From Flagellimonas flava (GTDB taxonomy: Bacteria > Bacteroidota > Bacteroidia > Flavobacteriales > Flavobacteriaceae), in contig NZ_FQWL01000002.1 in NCBI RefSeq assembly GCF_900129665.1, forward strand, positions 62,001 to 126,000: a stretch of 64,000 nucleotides of DNA, in the 5' to 3' direction. A program made the position numbers and the translations under genes. Shown here one piece after another: positions 54,775 through 64,000 of this stretch (the stretch's first letter is position 1; the number at the start of each line of letters is the position of its first letter). The notes beneath the pieces are model-generated. The model saw only the letters and a list, made by a program, of their open reading frames with translations. It had not been told where the DNA came from and ran no database searches.

Positions 54775-56946
54775 ATGGCCACTAAATTACTCCATCCGTT
54801 ATCAGTCCTACTTCTTTTAACCCAATTATGCTATACCCAAAAGGTAATTACGGTCGATGATATATACAAGAATGGTGTTTTTGCACAACAAAGTGTTCAT
54901 GAAATTAACTGGATGAACAACGGTAGATTTTATACCTCTCTTGAAGACAACAAGATTTATAAAAACGACATTAGTCTGGGCACCTCGGTTGCAGTGCTTG
55001 TTGATGCCGACAACCTAGGTTTCGAAGAAGTATTGTCAGAATATAGTTTCAATGATGACGAAACCAAAATTTTATTGAAAACAGACCCTCGTTATATCTA
55101 TAGAAGGTCCTATTCCAATAAAACCTATGTTTATGATTTACAAACAAAGGAACACTTTCCACTCTCAAGCGCAAGAGAAATGTACCCCACGTTTTCTCCT
55201 GATGGTAGCAAGATTGCATTTGTTCGTGACAATAATATCTTCTATTTGGATTTAAGAAACCGCAAGGAGGTGCAAGTGACATTTGATGGACAAAAAAACG
55301 AAATCATCAATGGTGCGACCGATTGGGTTTACGAGGAAGAATTTTATGTAACAAAAGGGTTTTTCTGGTCCCGTGATGGCCAACAAATAGCATTCTACAA
55401 GTTTGACGAAAGCCCCGTTGAGGAATATACACTCCAACGCTGGAACCAAGGGCAACTATATCCGGAAAACTATACCTACAAATATCCAAAGGCGGGTACT
55501 GCCAATTCCTTGGTTGAGGTCTGGGTATATGATGTACAATCCCATAAAAAACTGAAACTGAAAACAGGGTCAAATATGGATACGTACTTGCCGCGTATAA
55601 CATGGACCAAGTCTGATCAAATACTCTCCATCCAGCGTATGAACCGAAAACAGAACCAAATGGATTTGTTGCATTTTGATGTGGGTTCAGGAAACGTTCA
55701 CAAAGTCCTTACTGAAAGTTCATCTTCATATATCGATCAAAATTTTTGTGATGACCTTTTTTATTTGGATGATGGAAAGCACTTTATAATTTCAAGCGAG
55801 AAAGATGGGTATAAACATTTCTATCTCCATGCCATGGACGGAAGACTAAAAAACCAGATTACCCATGGAGATTGGGAGGTAAATCAGTTTGTGGCCGTTG
55901 ATGGAAAAACAAAAACACTTTATTATACTTCCAAGGAAATCTCTCCGCTTACCACCACTTTCCATAAAATAGCCCTAAACGGAAGTGGTAAGCAACTACT
56001 TTCCAATAAAACAGGAACCACTAGCATAGATATGAGCAATGACACTCAATACTATATAAACTATTCCAGTGACAGTAATACTCCGCTCAAGGTTGAACTT
56101 TATTATACTGATGGGAACCGCAAAATAAAAACCTTGGCTGAGAACAACAGACTTAAAAATGCAGCCAAAGAATATAACTTGGCAGATAAAATGTTCTTTG
56201 AGTTCAAAGCCGAAGACAGTCAAGTATTGCATGGATATTTACTTAGGCCCAACGACATGGATTTGGAAAAAAAACATCCTTTATTGGTGTTTCAATACAG
56301 TGGCCCTGGCAGTCAAAATGTTACGGACTCCTGGGGAGGGCCACATTTCTATTGGCATCAATTGTTAGTTCAGAAGGGCTATGTAGTTGCTTGTGTGGAC
56401 ACTAGAGGAACTGGGGGCAGAGGGGCCGATTTTAAGAAAATGACTTACGGACAACTTGGAAAATATGAGGCAAAGGACGTGATATCGTGCGCAAAACATC
56501 TTAGTAATCTAGAGTTTATTGATGGTGCCAGAATGGGTGTTTGGGGATGGAGTTATGGTGGTTTTGTGTCCTCGTTAAGTATGTTCTGGGGCAACTCAAT
56601 TTTCAAATCGGCCATAGCTGTCGCCCCAATATCCAGCTATAGGTTTTATGATACAGTATACACCGAAAGATATATGGGAATGCCCAAAGACAACCCCATG
56701 GGCTACGATGAAAATGCACCTTTGTTTCATGCTGACAAGTTAAAAGGCCATTATTTGTTGATTCATGGCACCGGGGACGACAATGTCCATTTACAGAATT
56801 CGATTGCCTTACAGGATGCTCTAATTGCCGCGGGCAAGCAATTTGAGGTCTTCTTATACCCTGATCGCACACATAGCATGTACGAGCGTAATGCGTATCC
56901 ACATTTGTATCAAAAAATGACAGATTTCATTCTTAGTAAGCTATAA
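54775..56946 (+). CDS. Dipeptidyl peptidase IV-type serine peptidase (S9B)
   Basis: A 723-residue exported peptidase that removes N-terminal dipeptides, mostly Xaa-Pro or Xaa-Ala. A signal peptide is present (about 1-21). An eight-bladed propeller spans about 60-480, including the substrate-binding double-Glu motif (V-Y-E-E-E-F). The alpha/beta-hydrolase domain follows with the triad Ser593 (G-W-S-Y-G-G), Asp668 (G-T-G-D-D-N-V-H) and His700 (D-R-T-H-S-M). Every key residue is present, so it is likely active. The PD40 gene starts 2 bases after its stop. Confidence 0.95.
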   Translation: MATKLLHPLSVLLLLTQLCYTQKVITVDDIYKNGVFAQQSVHEINWMNNGRFYTSLEDNKIYKNDISLGTSVAVLVDADNLGFEEVLSEYSFNDDETKILLKTDPRYIYRRSYSNKTYVYDLQTKEHFPLSSAREMYPTFSPDGSKIAFVRDNNIFYLDLRNRKEVQVTFDGQKNEIINGATDWVYEEEFYVTKGFFWSRDGQQIAFYKFDESPVEEYTLQRWNQGQLYPENYTYKYPKAGTANSLVEVWVYDVQSHKKLKLKTGSNMDTYLPRITWTKSDQILSIQRMNRKQNQMDLLHFDVGSGNVHKVLTESSSSYIDQNFCDDLFYLDDGKHFIISSEKDGYKHFYLHAMDGRLKNQITHGDWEVNQFVAVDGKTKTLYYTSKEISPLTTTFHKIALNGSGKQLLSNKTGTTSIDMSNDTQYYINYSSDSNTPLKVELYYTDGNRKIKTLAENNRLKNAAKEYNLADKMFFEFKAEDSQVLHGYLLRPNDMDLEKKHPLLVFQYSGPGSQNVTDSWGGPHFYWHQLLVQKGYVVACVDTRGTGGRGADFKKMTYGQLGKYEAKDVISCAKHLSNLEFIDGARMGVWGWSYGGFVSSLSMFWGNSIFKSAIAVAPISSYRFYDTVYTERYMGMPKDNPMGYDENAPLFHADKLKGHYLLIHGTGDDNVHLQNSIALQDALIAAGKQFEVFLYPDRTHSMYERNAYPHLYQKMTDFILSKL

Positions 56947-56948
56947 TT

Positions 56949-57884
56949 ATGATTGCTGCATTTAAGTATGGTCCCGTTCTATTTCTTCTCTGCCAGCTTC
57001 AAGTTCTGTCTCAAGAATTTAAACCCTATGGCCAACATCACCAGAGGCTAGTGCAGGGTATTGGTTTTTCACCCAATTCCAAGATTTTATATTTTACATT
57101 GCCCCACAAGGAGTACTTGTTAAAATCTAAGGATTCTACTCTGGCTGACGAAGCCCCTCGCCTTGCCCTGTACAAGGCCAAAAAAAATGGGAGTATCTGG
57201 GGCAAACCCAATCTGCTTCCATTTTCTGGATTATATAAAGATTATGAGCCTTCCATTTCCCCTAACGGCCTGCTCCTACTTTTCAACTCAAATAGGCCAT
57301 CAAAAGGAGATAAGCCATTACCAAGAAATGGAATTTGGTTTTCAAGATTTAAACGTGGTAAGTGGAAAAGCCCAAAACCACTTTCAAAGTTGAATACAAT
57401 CAAGCTGGAACAGTCCTATGCTACCGTATCCCAAAATAGGATCATGGTTTATGTTGCAGAAAAAGTTGTGGCAGGGAAATCCAAGTACACACTCTATCAA
57501 ACCAAATTCAAAGGGGTTAGGACCAAGAAAGGGAAACCAATAACCATTCTTGGTGGAACAGCAGAAATGGGCGACCCTTGGATTTCTCCCAATGGAGATT
57601 ATTTGATATTTACAAAATATCTACCTACTGACTGGCAAGGGAGCTGTGACCTGAACATCTCATTTCGTGAAAAAGACACTTGGTCTTCCCCAATACCTTT
57701 GCAAGAACTAAATGGTGATGGACCCGATTTCTCTCCCTGTGTTTCACCAGATGGGGAATGGATTTATTATCGAAAAAATTATAGATTCGTTAGGGTTAGG
57801 TTCAAAACCATATTGACCAATTATTTCGATGCCTATAATTCGACTAGATTGAAATCCAAAGGCGTAAAAAAAGGGAATCAATGA
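56949..57884 (+). CDS. PD40 (WD40-like) beta-propeller protein, exported
   Basis: A 311-residue protein with a signal peptide (about 1-22, ending V-L-S-Q) and TolB/PD40-type propeller repeats with the usual S-P-N-G or S-P-D-G turns (P-S-I-S-P-N-G, P-W-I-S-P-N-G, P-C-V-S-P-D-G). There is no hydrolase domain. It lies 2 bases after the DPP IV gene, so it is made with it; a helper or ligand-binding role is possible. The last codons form part of the terminator stem. Confidence 0.85.
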   Translation: MIAAFKYGPVLFLLCQLQVLSQEFKPYGQHHQRLVQGIGFSPNSKILYFTLPHKEYLLKSKDSTLADEAPRLALYKAKKNGSIWGKPNLLPFSGLYKDYEPSISPNGLLLLFNSNRPSKGDKPLPRNGIWFSRFKRGKWKSPKPLSKLNTIKLEQSYATVSQNRIMVYVAEKVVAGKSKYTLYQTKFKGVRTKKGKPITILGGTAEMGDPWISPNGDYLIFTKYLPTDWQGSCDLNISFREKDTWSSPIPLQELNGDGPDFSPCVSPDGEWIYYRKNYRFVRVRFKTILTNYFDAYNSTRLKSKGVKKGNQ

Positions 57885-57897
57885 AGACTCCCTTTTT
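57868..57897. terminator. Bidirectional terminator between PD40 and M16 genes
   Basis: AAAAAGGGA (57868-57876) pairs with TCCCTTTTT (57889-57897). T tracts occur on both strands, so it can end both convergent transcripts. The left arm lies inside the 3' end of the PD40 coding sequence. Confidence 0.8.
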
Positions 57898-57929
57898 GAA
57901 CAAACAAAAAATAAACCAACCATCACAGT

Positions 57930-60761
57930 TTATTCAATCATATATTCTCCATACATGTCCAATTCAATGGGTTCGCCCATGCCCATATCCAGCAATCTAT
58001 TGTACTGGGTAGCCTTATCGCCAACCACTAGGTAAATCATTTTTTTTGTATCTATATATTCTTTGATCAAAGCCCTAACCTCCTCCATGGATATATTTTT
58101 AATGACCTGTTGATTCTGTTCAATAAAATCGTGCGGAAGATTGTAAGTGCTTATTTGGTGTAAAATTCCCAAAAGATCGTCCAAGGTTTCATAGTCCCTG
58201 GCCGTTTCCCGTAACATAGAGTTTTTGGTAATCTCCAAATCTTTGGAGTCATAGTTATCCCTATAGGATTGTACCACTTCATTAAAGGCTTCGATGGACT
58301 CTTTGGTCACGTTGGATTTGACCGCTGCGAAACCCAATAGATGTGATTTGGAAATACGCTTAATAGGGAATGAAGCGGAACCATAGGTGTATCCTTTTTC
58401 TATACGCAGTTTTTTGTTGAGGTAGCCATGTGAACCGGCTCCAAGCTGATAGTTGGCTATGGAAATTGGCAAATAACTATCATCATTTCCGTCTACTGTC
58501 ACGGACATCATATTGAGCTGGGATTGTTTTGATTCAGGAATATCAACAAAAAAGAACCTTTGGTCCGAAAGTGATGCAAGCTTTACTTCTGGCATCTCTA
58601 TTTCTTTAAAACTCCATTTTTCCGACAAATCAGTTAGTGAAGCCAAAGCCCGGTTTTCATCTATGTTACCAGAAATATGGAATGCGGATACATTGGGAAC
58701 GAAAAAGGAATCGTAATACCCTTTTAAATCATCAATACTTATATTGGATAAAGAGATTTCGGTTCCCAAAGGATGATGGGCCATAATATTACCGCGGTAA
58801 AGGATTTTGTTACGTACCATCGCCACAACAGAACCCGCGTCTGCATCGCGCTGTTTAATTGCGGTTAAGGTTTCTTTTTTAATCCGTTCAAATTCTGCAA
58901 GATCCCAACGGGGTTCCAGCAGGATTTCTGTTGCAAGCCCGATTACCTGTTCATAATTCTTGGACAAGCAACTTGCATTAATAGTTATGTATTCGTGATC
59001 TGTGGACATGTAAATCTCCGCACCGAGATCTCTGATGGCATTCTCCAATTGTTCAGGGGTTTTGGATTGCGTTCCTTCCATCATTACATCGGCCATTAAA
59101 TTAGCGACCCCCACTTTGTCAGGATCATCCAATTGTTTCCCCCCTTTAAGTCTTATACTGAAAGAAACCAAGGGGAGCTCATCTGAACGAATTCCATAAA
59201 CCTCCATTCCATTACCCAATTTCCGGGACCAAATCGTGGGAGCCATTACCACAAGGTCAGGGCCAAAATCTGGTTCAATGGTCCGATCAAAAGCAGAAGG
59301 GGTTTTCTGGTAGCCCATGTTGGATTCTGGTAAATCCTTGAGCTGATAGGGTTCTTGCGTTTCCTCTTTCACAAATGCCCTTTCGGAACCTTCTAGGGCC
59401 AATTCGGGATGTCCTTTGGGAACAAAGCTGGTTGCAACTAGGTTCTTCCCGGCGATATAATTTTCGTAAGCTTGGTAAACTTCTTCAGCCGTAACGTTTT
59501 GAATATTTTTGATATCCGTTTCGATAAAACCCGGATTCCCCTTGAAAGTATTGTAATGTGCCAACTGGAACGACTTGTCTTGCACACTTTCGATAGCCTC
59601 ATAAAACTGGCGTTCCAAATTGGTTTTGACCCTATTTAGGGCCACTTCCGAGACGCCATCCGTTTCAAACTGCCTAAAAGCCTTAGCAATACTTGACCTA
59701 ACCTCATCCAAGTCTACTCCCTCATTAGCATTGACCAGAATTCGCAGGTTACCGGCCATTTCTTGGGCGAAATGATAAGCTGAGACATCCGGGGTAAGCT
59801 TGTCTGTAAGCACTAGCTGTTTATACAGGGGTGAGCTTTTACCGTCCGTTAGGATTTCAGCCAACGTATTGATTGCCCAATAATCTTTATGATATATCTC
59901 TACCGTTGGGAAATTAAGGGTTAGCTGCGGTAATTTGGCAAAATTGTCCTCATGGAAAAGCAATTTGGAGCTACTCAGCTGAATAGGTTTGGGCTCTACA
60001 CGCACCTCTTCCCCATGTGGTTTAATTTCGCCAAAATATTTCTCAATCCATTTTTTGGTCTGCTCCTTATCAAAATCCCCTGCTATGACCAATGTGGCGT
60101 TTTGTGGGCCGTACCATTGATCGTAAAATTCCTTCACATCTTCCAATGTCGCATTTTGCAAATCTTCAAACTCTCCTATTGTTGTCCAATTATATGGGTG
60201 GGTTTCGGGATACATCGCTTTTATAATGGTATAATTTCTATGCCCATAAGGATTATTGTCTACACGGTATCTTTTCTCATTTTTCACTACCTGCTTTTCG
60301 GTTTCAAAACCTTTGGGGTCCACCGCATTGATAAAATAACCTAGCCGATCTGCCTCCATCCACAATAACTTTTCAAGAGCGTTTTTTGGAATCGTTTCAA
60401 AATAGAGGGTTCTATCCTTGTTCGTGGTACCATTAAAAGTACCTCCCCATTCAGGTATTTTATCCCAGAAATACCCTTCAGGAACGTTTTCCGATTTTTT
60501 AAACAACATATGCTCAAAAAAATGGGCGAAACCGGTCCTACCAGGTTTTTCACGGTTTGAGCCCGCGTGAATTTCAACCGCTATGGCCACAATAGGATCC
60601 GATTTATCTTCATGAAGAATAATGTCCAGCCCATTTTCCAATTCGTATTTTTCATACTTAATGGATAGCTCTTTCTGAGAGTTATGGTTTTGATTGGATG
60701 AAGTACAGGATAAAACTGCCAGAAGCAAAATTCCTGATAAAAGTCTAATTGGACATTTCAT
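57930..60761 (-). CDS. M16 family zinc metallopeptidase (double domain)
   Basis: A 943-residue exported peptidase of the pitrilysin/insulinase family, which digests small peptides inside a clam-shell chamber. The lipoprotein signal ends L-S-C (residue 19). The N-terminal half holds the inverted zinc motif His80-F-F-Glu83-His84 and the distal Glu in E-K-Q-V-V-K-N-E near 160. The C-terminal half (about 500-930) is a second M16 domain without the motif, as in the usual active/inactive fusion. It is 9 bases after the DoxX gene and is the last gene of this minus-strand run. Confidence 0.95.
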   Translation of the reverse strand: MKCPIRLLSGILLLAVLSCTSSNQNHNSQKELSIKYEKYELENGLDIILHEDKSDPIVAIAVEIHAGSNREKPGRTGFAHFFEHMLFKKSENVPEGYFWDKIPEWGGTFNGTTNKDRTLYFETIPKNALEKLLWMEADRLGYFINAVDPKGFETEKQVVKNEKRYRVDNNPYGHRNYTIIKAMYPETHPYNWTTIGEFEDLQNATLEDVKEFYDQWYGPQNATLVIAGDFDKEQTKKWIEKYFGEIKPHGEEVRVEPKPIQLSSSKLLFHEDNFAKLPQLTLNFPTVEIYHKDYWAINTLAEILTDGKSSPLYKQLVLTDKLTPDVSAYHFAQEMAGNLRILVNANEGVDLDEVRSSIAKAFRQFETDGVSEVALNRVKTNLERQFYEAIESVQDKSFQLAHYNTFKGNPGFIETDIKNIQNVTAEEVYQAYENYIAGKNLVATSFVPKGHPELALEGSERAFVKEETQEPYQLKDLPESNMGYQKTPSAFDRTIEPDFGPDLVVMAPTIWSRKLGNGMEVYGIRSDELPLVSFSIRLKGGKQLDDPDKVGVANLMADVMMEGTQSKTPEQLENAIRDLGAEIYMSTDHEYITINASCLSKNYEQVIGLATEILLEPRWDLAEFERIKKETLTAIKQRDADAGSVVAMVRNKILYRGNIMAHHPLGTEISLSNISIDDLKGYYDSFFVPNVSAFHISGNIDENRALASLTDLSEKWSFKEIEMPEVKLASLSDQRFFFVDIPESKQSQLNMMSVTVDGNDDSYLPISIANYQLGAGSHGYLNKKLRIEKGYTYGSASFPIKRISKSHLLGFAAVKSNVTKESIEAFNEVVQSYRDNYDSKDLEITKNSMLRETARDYETLDDLLGILHQISTYNLPHDFIEQNQQVIKNISMEEVRALIKEYIDTKKMIYLVVGDKATQYNRLLDMGMGEPIELDMYGEYMIE

Positions 60762-60770
60762 ATTTAAGAT

Positions 60771-61232
60771 TTAGTTTTTTCTGTTAGTTATATAATAATC
60801 GAGGGAAAATTTCCCGCCTCCTTTCATGACAATGACCAAGACCATGGCCAACACCAAAAGATGGTATTCAAAGCCCTCACCACTCTGAGGTTGCATATAC
60901 CAATTCATAAAGAAACCCCATCTGAAATGAACTAGCAATACGGCGACTACCATGATAATTCCAATAAAAAAGGCCCATAAGCGGCTTAAAAACCCAATAA
61001 AGAGCAAAAGTGCTCCTATAGATTCTATGAAAATCACGATGTAGGTGAATAGAGATGGAACATTCCACCATTGCTCCCAAGCCTCAACAGTCCAAGACAT
61101 ACCATGTCCACCCCAAATCCCTAGCAGTTTTTGCGCTCCATGAGCGAAAATTACCACCCCCAAGGTCCATCTTATGATAGCAAAACTCCAATCCGAATGG
61201 GTTGATAAAATCTGTGAAAACCTATTTTTCAT
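60771..61232 (-). CDS. DoxX family membrane protein
   Basis: A 153-residue protein with four membrane helices and the DoxX layout: R-W-T-L-G-V-V-I-F-A-H-G-A-Q-K-L-L-G in helix 1 and F-I-E-S-I-G-A-L-L-L-F-I-G-F in helix 2. The family has been linked to thiosulfate or redox processes, but the function of members like this is not known. Gaps of 9 and 4 bases to its neighbours (M16 and S41 genes) place it inside the operon. Confidence 0.9.
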   Translation of the reverse strand: MKNRFSQILSTHSDWSFAIIRWTLGVVIFAHGAQKLLGIWGGHGMSWTVEAWEQWWNVPSLFTYIVIFIESIGALLLFIGFLSRLWAFFIGIIMVVAVLLVHFRWGFFMNWYMQPQSGEGFEYHLLVLAMVLVIVMKGGGKFSLDYYITNRKN

Positions 61233-61236
61233 TGCC

Positions 61237-62271
61237 TTAGTTTTGGTTTTGATGAATTATTTTCAAGGCCTTCTCTAGGGCGTTATCTGCAGCAACCTGC
61301 ACATGGGGCTTGACACCAACGCTTTCCCAGTTACTTTTTGTAATAGGGTTTATGGCCCTACCGGTGGGCAGGAGCAGTTGAAGTCTTTCACTTACATCAT
61401 AGGGTTGTACAGGATGGGCGGCACCACCGGTGACCTCACCAATGATTTGTCCTCTTTTCAGATGCTTAATATCATAAGCAAACTCTTCCCCGCACGAGAA
61501 GGTTTTGCCACTTGTAAGTACAAATACATCTATATCGGGTAACCGCTGTCCGGGCACCTCATCTAAGGTGTAGGTACTTTCAGTGGAATCAGCAGGTCTA
61601 AAATAGAAATCGTTAAGGTGAATCTTGGATTTTTCAGGGTATAGGTAGGTGACCAAATAGTTCAACATTTCGGGATTTCCTCCCCTACAATTTCTAAGGT
61701 CGAAGATTAATGAATGACAATCTTTAAAACTGTTCATCGCTTTGGAAGCTGCCTCTTTGGACTTTTCGTCCATTTGGATAGGGAAGAAAAAATTAATTTC
61801 CAAAAGACCGATTCCATCTTCAATTTCTTCTACTCTGGTGAGCCCAAAATTTTCCAACGATTTAAAGAACTGCAGCATTGGGTCTTCCTGATTCTCTTGG
61901 GAAACTTTTGTTTTATCTGGCTTGACAATAAAATTAACGTGCTTGTCACTTAAAGTTTTGGAAATATCTCTTTTAAGTTGCATTACCAAGCTATCCAAAT
62001 GGGTGATGTTCTTGTAGAACCCCTTACCTAATGAAGTATTTAGTGCTAACGCTACAGCATCCCCTTTGGTGGGAAACACATAATTTTTCGAAAATAGCTC
62101 TCCACTTTTTTCTACAATACTTTTTATCTGATTTTGAGTTAGACCAGTATTTTGTCCCATCAAAAATGTGGCATAAAAAAGAGCAAGAAATGACACAAAA
62201 CAGGTTCTTAAAACTGTACCTTCTTGAAATTGAGTTAGACTTCCACGAAGGATTGGTTTACCGTAATGCAT
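61237..62271 (-). CDS. S41 family (tail-specific/tricorn-like) peptidase
   Basis: A 344-residue exported serine peptidase. The core from about residue 150 on shows the S41 pattern: I-F-D-L-R-N-C-R-G-G, then V-L-T-S-G-K-T-F-S-C-G-E-E-F-A with the likely catalytic Ser, and L-P-T-G-R-A-I-N-P-I. There is no PDZ domain. The hydrophobic signal begins at about residue 21 after a polar lead, so the true start may be further in than the ATG at 62271, but no better ATG is present. It lies 4 bases before the DoxX gene. Confidence 0.88.
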   Translation of the reverse strand: MHYGKPILRGSLTQFQEGTVLRTCFVSFLALFYATFLMGQNTGLTQNQIKSIVEKSGELFSKNYVFPTKGDAVALALNTSLGKGFYKNITHLDSLVMQLKRDISKTLSDKHVNFIVKPDKTKVSQENQEDPMLQFFKSLENFGLTRVEEIEDGIGLLEINFFFPIQMDEKSKEAASKAMNSFKDCHSLIFDLRNCRGGNPEMLNYLVTYLYPEKSKIHLNDFYFRPADSTESTYTLDEVPGQRLPDIDVFVLTSGKTFSCGEEFAYDIKHLKRGQIIGEVTGGAAHPVQPYDVSERLQLLLPTGRAINPITKSNWESVGVKPHVQVAADNALEKALKIIHQNQN

Positions 62272-62439
62272 AAAATTGATTTTTGTGATTTTTTTTGCAT
62301 GGGAAATATATAATCCCCTACGGTGCTATAATTGTAAATAATAGACAGGGTATTTGCCAAAGCCTTTGGGGCAGGTCATGACTTCACTATAAGTTGGGGA
62401 CTTAATACCAAACTATCGCCCCGATAGGCTTCATTGCAT

Positions 62440-63807
62440 TTACTCAACATCCAACTCGCGCTGCTTAATTTTTATCGTTGCGGTCTGCAGTTGGAAAAAA
62501 CCCTGTCTACTATCACTCCACAAAAGTTGAAAGTTATTGTCTGCTCGAGAGGTGAGACCTAAATAGTGCCCGCCCCCAATAAATTTATTGGCCACATCTG
62601 CATTTTTGGTGGTTCTTGGATTTGAACTCACCGGTGTCACCCTAAGGGGTCTTTGAAAGCTTTTTCCCCCATCTTTGGATATCGTAAAATATACGTCATA
62701 CGCAAGTTGTCCAGTATCATGCTGTGCATCCACCCAAGAAATACCAATGACCCCATTTTTATTAACAGCAATACTCGCTACATTGGCCTTACTTTGTCTA
62801 GGATTTTCAAACAAATCGATTCGTTTTTCGATACTCCAGGACCTACCCCCATTTGTTGATGTATTTAACCAAACCCCTTTAGAACTTTTACCATCAGCTA
62901 CGGCGCGGACAAAGTAAACGTTATCCTTGAAAGCGGAATTTAGACCTGTGTCCGCAGCCATTCTCGCATATCCTCTGCCAACTTTCGGATTTTGCGAGAC
63001 TTCATGGGCTTTTGAAATGGACTTGTCCTTTGGGTTGTAAATATGGGCCCAAACCTTTCCATTGTAGTGTAGCGAAGGCACTACTACATGGCCATTGGTA
63101 AGAATGGCCGGTTCACAAAAATTTAGCCGTTTCCCCTCTCCCGAAATCACTCCAACCTCATTGAATGGACCTCCATTAGATTCATATAAGACCACATCTG
63201 CACCCATATTGGCATTAAACCGAACCGTGGTGAGGTAGAAAGTTTTTTTAAGACCCACCAATTTGGTTCCATCGTGTCCATGACCTTTCCCCTTGAACAG
63301 TTGTACTTTTGGCAACCAGGATACTCCGCCGTTATTGGAGGTAAACACATTTAGAGGGAAGCTATGTTGAAAATTACCGGGCGTTCCAAGCCAACTCATT
63401 ATTGTTTTTCCATTTTCCGACATGGCTATCCAAGGGTCATAACCCCAATAATCATGTGCGGTTTCTTCCCATTTTTTACCACCATCCAAGGAGATGAAAC
63501 TCGATAACCTACAGCTCTGATACGGTTTGTTCACATCAGTGACAACCATCGCCGCGGCAGCCAAAATGTTCTCATCGGAAGGATGTGCGGCAATTGTGGG
63601 TTCCACAAGAGGCAAATTGGAGAATTGGGATACAATTTTGGTGTTCCCTTCCAGCGTCATGTCATTATCTTTATCCAAGTTTACCATGCTTACTTCATTT
63701 TGAGACGATTGGGCATGACATTGAAAACCTGAAATTAGAACCGGTATAGCCAGCAAAGTCACTTGGAGTCTAAAAACCAGTATTAAGCTTAAATTGGACT
63801 TTTTCAT
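62440..63807 (-). CDS. Sialidase-like BNR-repeat protein, exported
   Basis: A 455-residue secreted six-bladed propeller protein. A signal peptide spans about 1-32. Four Asp boxes of the S-x-(D/N)-G-G-x-x-W type are visible (S-L-D-G-G-K-K-W, S-N-N-G-G-V-S-W, S-T-N-G-G-R-S-W, S-K-D-G-G-K-S-F). The Arg triad and Tyr/Glu pair of true sialidases could not be assigned by eye, so hydrolysis of sialic acid is not claimed; exo-alpha-sialidase is the closest label. It follows the partial ORF at 63819 by 11 bases and precedes the S41 gene by 168 bases. Confidence 0.8.
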   Translation of the reverse strand: MKKSNLSLILVFRLQVTLLAIPVLISGFQCHAQSSQNEVSMVNLDKDNDMTLEGNTKIVSQFSNLPLVEPTIAAHPSDENILAAAAMVVTDVNKPYQSCRLSSFISLDGGKKWEETAHDYWGYDPWIAMSENGKTIMSWLGTPGNFQHSFPLNVFTSNNGGVSWLPKVQLFKGKGHGHDGTKLVGLKKTFYLTTVRFNANMGADVVLYESNGGPFNEVGVISGEGKRLNFCEPAILTNGHVVVPSLHYNGKVWAHIYNPKDKSISKAHEVSQNPKVGRGYARMAADTGLNSAFKDNVYFVRAVADGKSSKGVWLNTSTNGGRSWSIEKRIDLFENPRQSKANVASIAVNKNGVIGISWVDAQHDTGQLAYDVYFTISKDGGKSFQRPLRVTPVSSNPRTTKNADVANKFIGGGHYLGLTSRADNNFQLLWSDSRQGFFQLQTATIKIKQRELDVE

Positions 63808-63818
63808 GATGTCAGGAT

Positions 63819-64000
63819 TTAGTTGGTCTTGGAAATGTTGAAAGAGGAGCTTCTTCTGGCAATTACCTTGAGCAAAGGCCCCTCGGTTGTATTTGTTAGG
63901 AGCAGGCTGATGTGTCCTTTGCCTAAATCTTTATGGCGAATTTCTGCCGTAATTGAGTTGGAGTCCAAATGACCGGTATTAAAACTCTCCATCTTTGTGA
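63819..64000 (-). CDS. Partial ORF, C-terminal end, cut by the window edge
   Basis: An open frame of 59 codons runs from the window edge to a TAA at 63819-63821, with I-T-A-E-I-R-H-K-D-L-G-K-G-H-I-S-L-L-L and a basic end R-R-S-S-S-F-N-I. It ends 11 bases before the sialidase-like gene, as an operon partner would. An ATG at the third codon inside the window could also be its start. Family not recognised. Confidence 0.5.
   Translation of the reverse strand, partial: TKMESFNTGHLDSNSITAEIRHKDLGKGHISLLLTNTTEGPLLKVIARRSSSFNISKTN

Overview
The window looks like a chromosome segment of a marine-type member of the Flavobacteriaceae (Bacteroidota). The evidence is SusC/SusD pairs, GSCFA and DUF6090 proteins, TANNTTTG-type promoters, many lipoproteins, FecI/FecR-type regulation, and a lack of Shine-Dalgarno sites. 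No genus can be fixed from the sequence alone.

Positions 1-21,000 are mostly conserved core genes: GSCFA protein, DUF6090 protein, alaS, an M23 peptidase with a MerR regulator, LemA with two TPM proteins, a bacterial alpha-2-macroglobulin paired with penicillin-binding protein 1C, der, era and an AGCS amino acid symporter. The block ends at an initiator tRNA with its own promoter and terminator.

Positions 21,300-49,140 are an accessory polysaccharide-utilisation-like region. From right to left it holds an ECF sigma factor and FecR anti-sigma factor, a SusC with an N-terminal STN signalling domain but no SusD of its own, and a second SusC with SusD. An internal terminator follows, then an overlapping gene chain: two large paralogous VCBS/ASPIC lipoproteins, a vanadium-haloperoxidase-like PAP2 protein and a DUF5009 acyltransferase-like membrane protein. 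Next come a DUF1080 lipoprotein, an FGE-like protein, a Gfo/Idh/MocA oxidoreductase, a GH109-type enzyme with a LacI regulator, and a sulfatase. Two oxidoreductase-fold proteins, a DUF1080 protein and a sulfatase fit keto-intermediate breakdown of a sulfated or amino-sugar glycan; the substrate is not visible.

Positions 49,800-54,350 are a small alpha-galactoside-type locus: a GntR regulator with a sugar-sensing domain, a cytoplasmic GH36 alpha-galactosidase, a decayed sodium/solute symporter and an amidohydrolase lipoprotein. A perfect palindrome lies just upstream of GH36.

Positions 54,775-64,000 carry secreted proteolysis genes: a DPP IV-type peptidase with a PD40 propeller protein on the plus strand. 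Facing them on the minus strand is a run of partial ORF, sialidase-like BNR protein, S41 peptidase, DoxX and M16 peptidase. The two groups share a bidirectional terminator.
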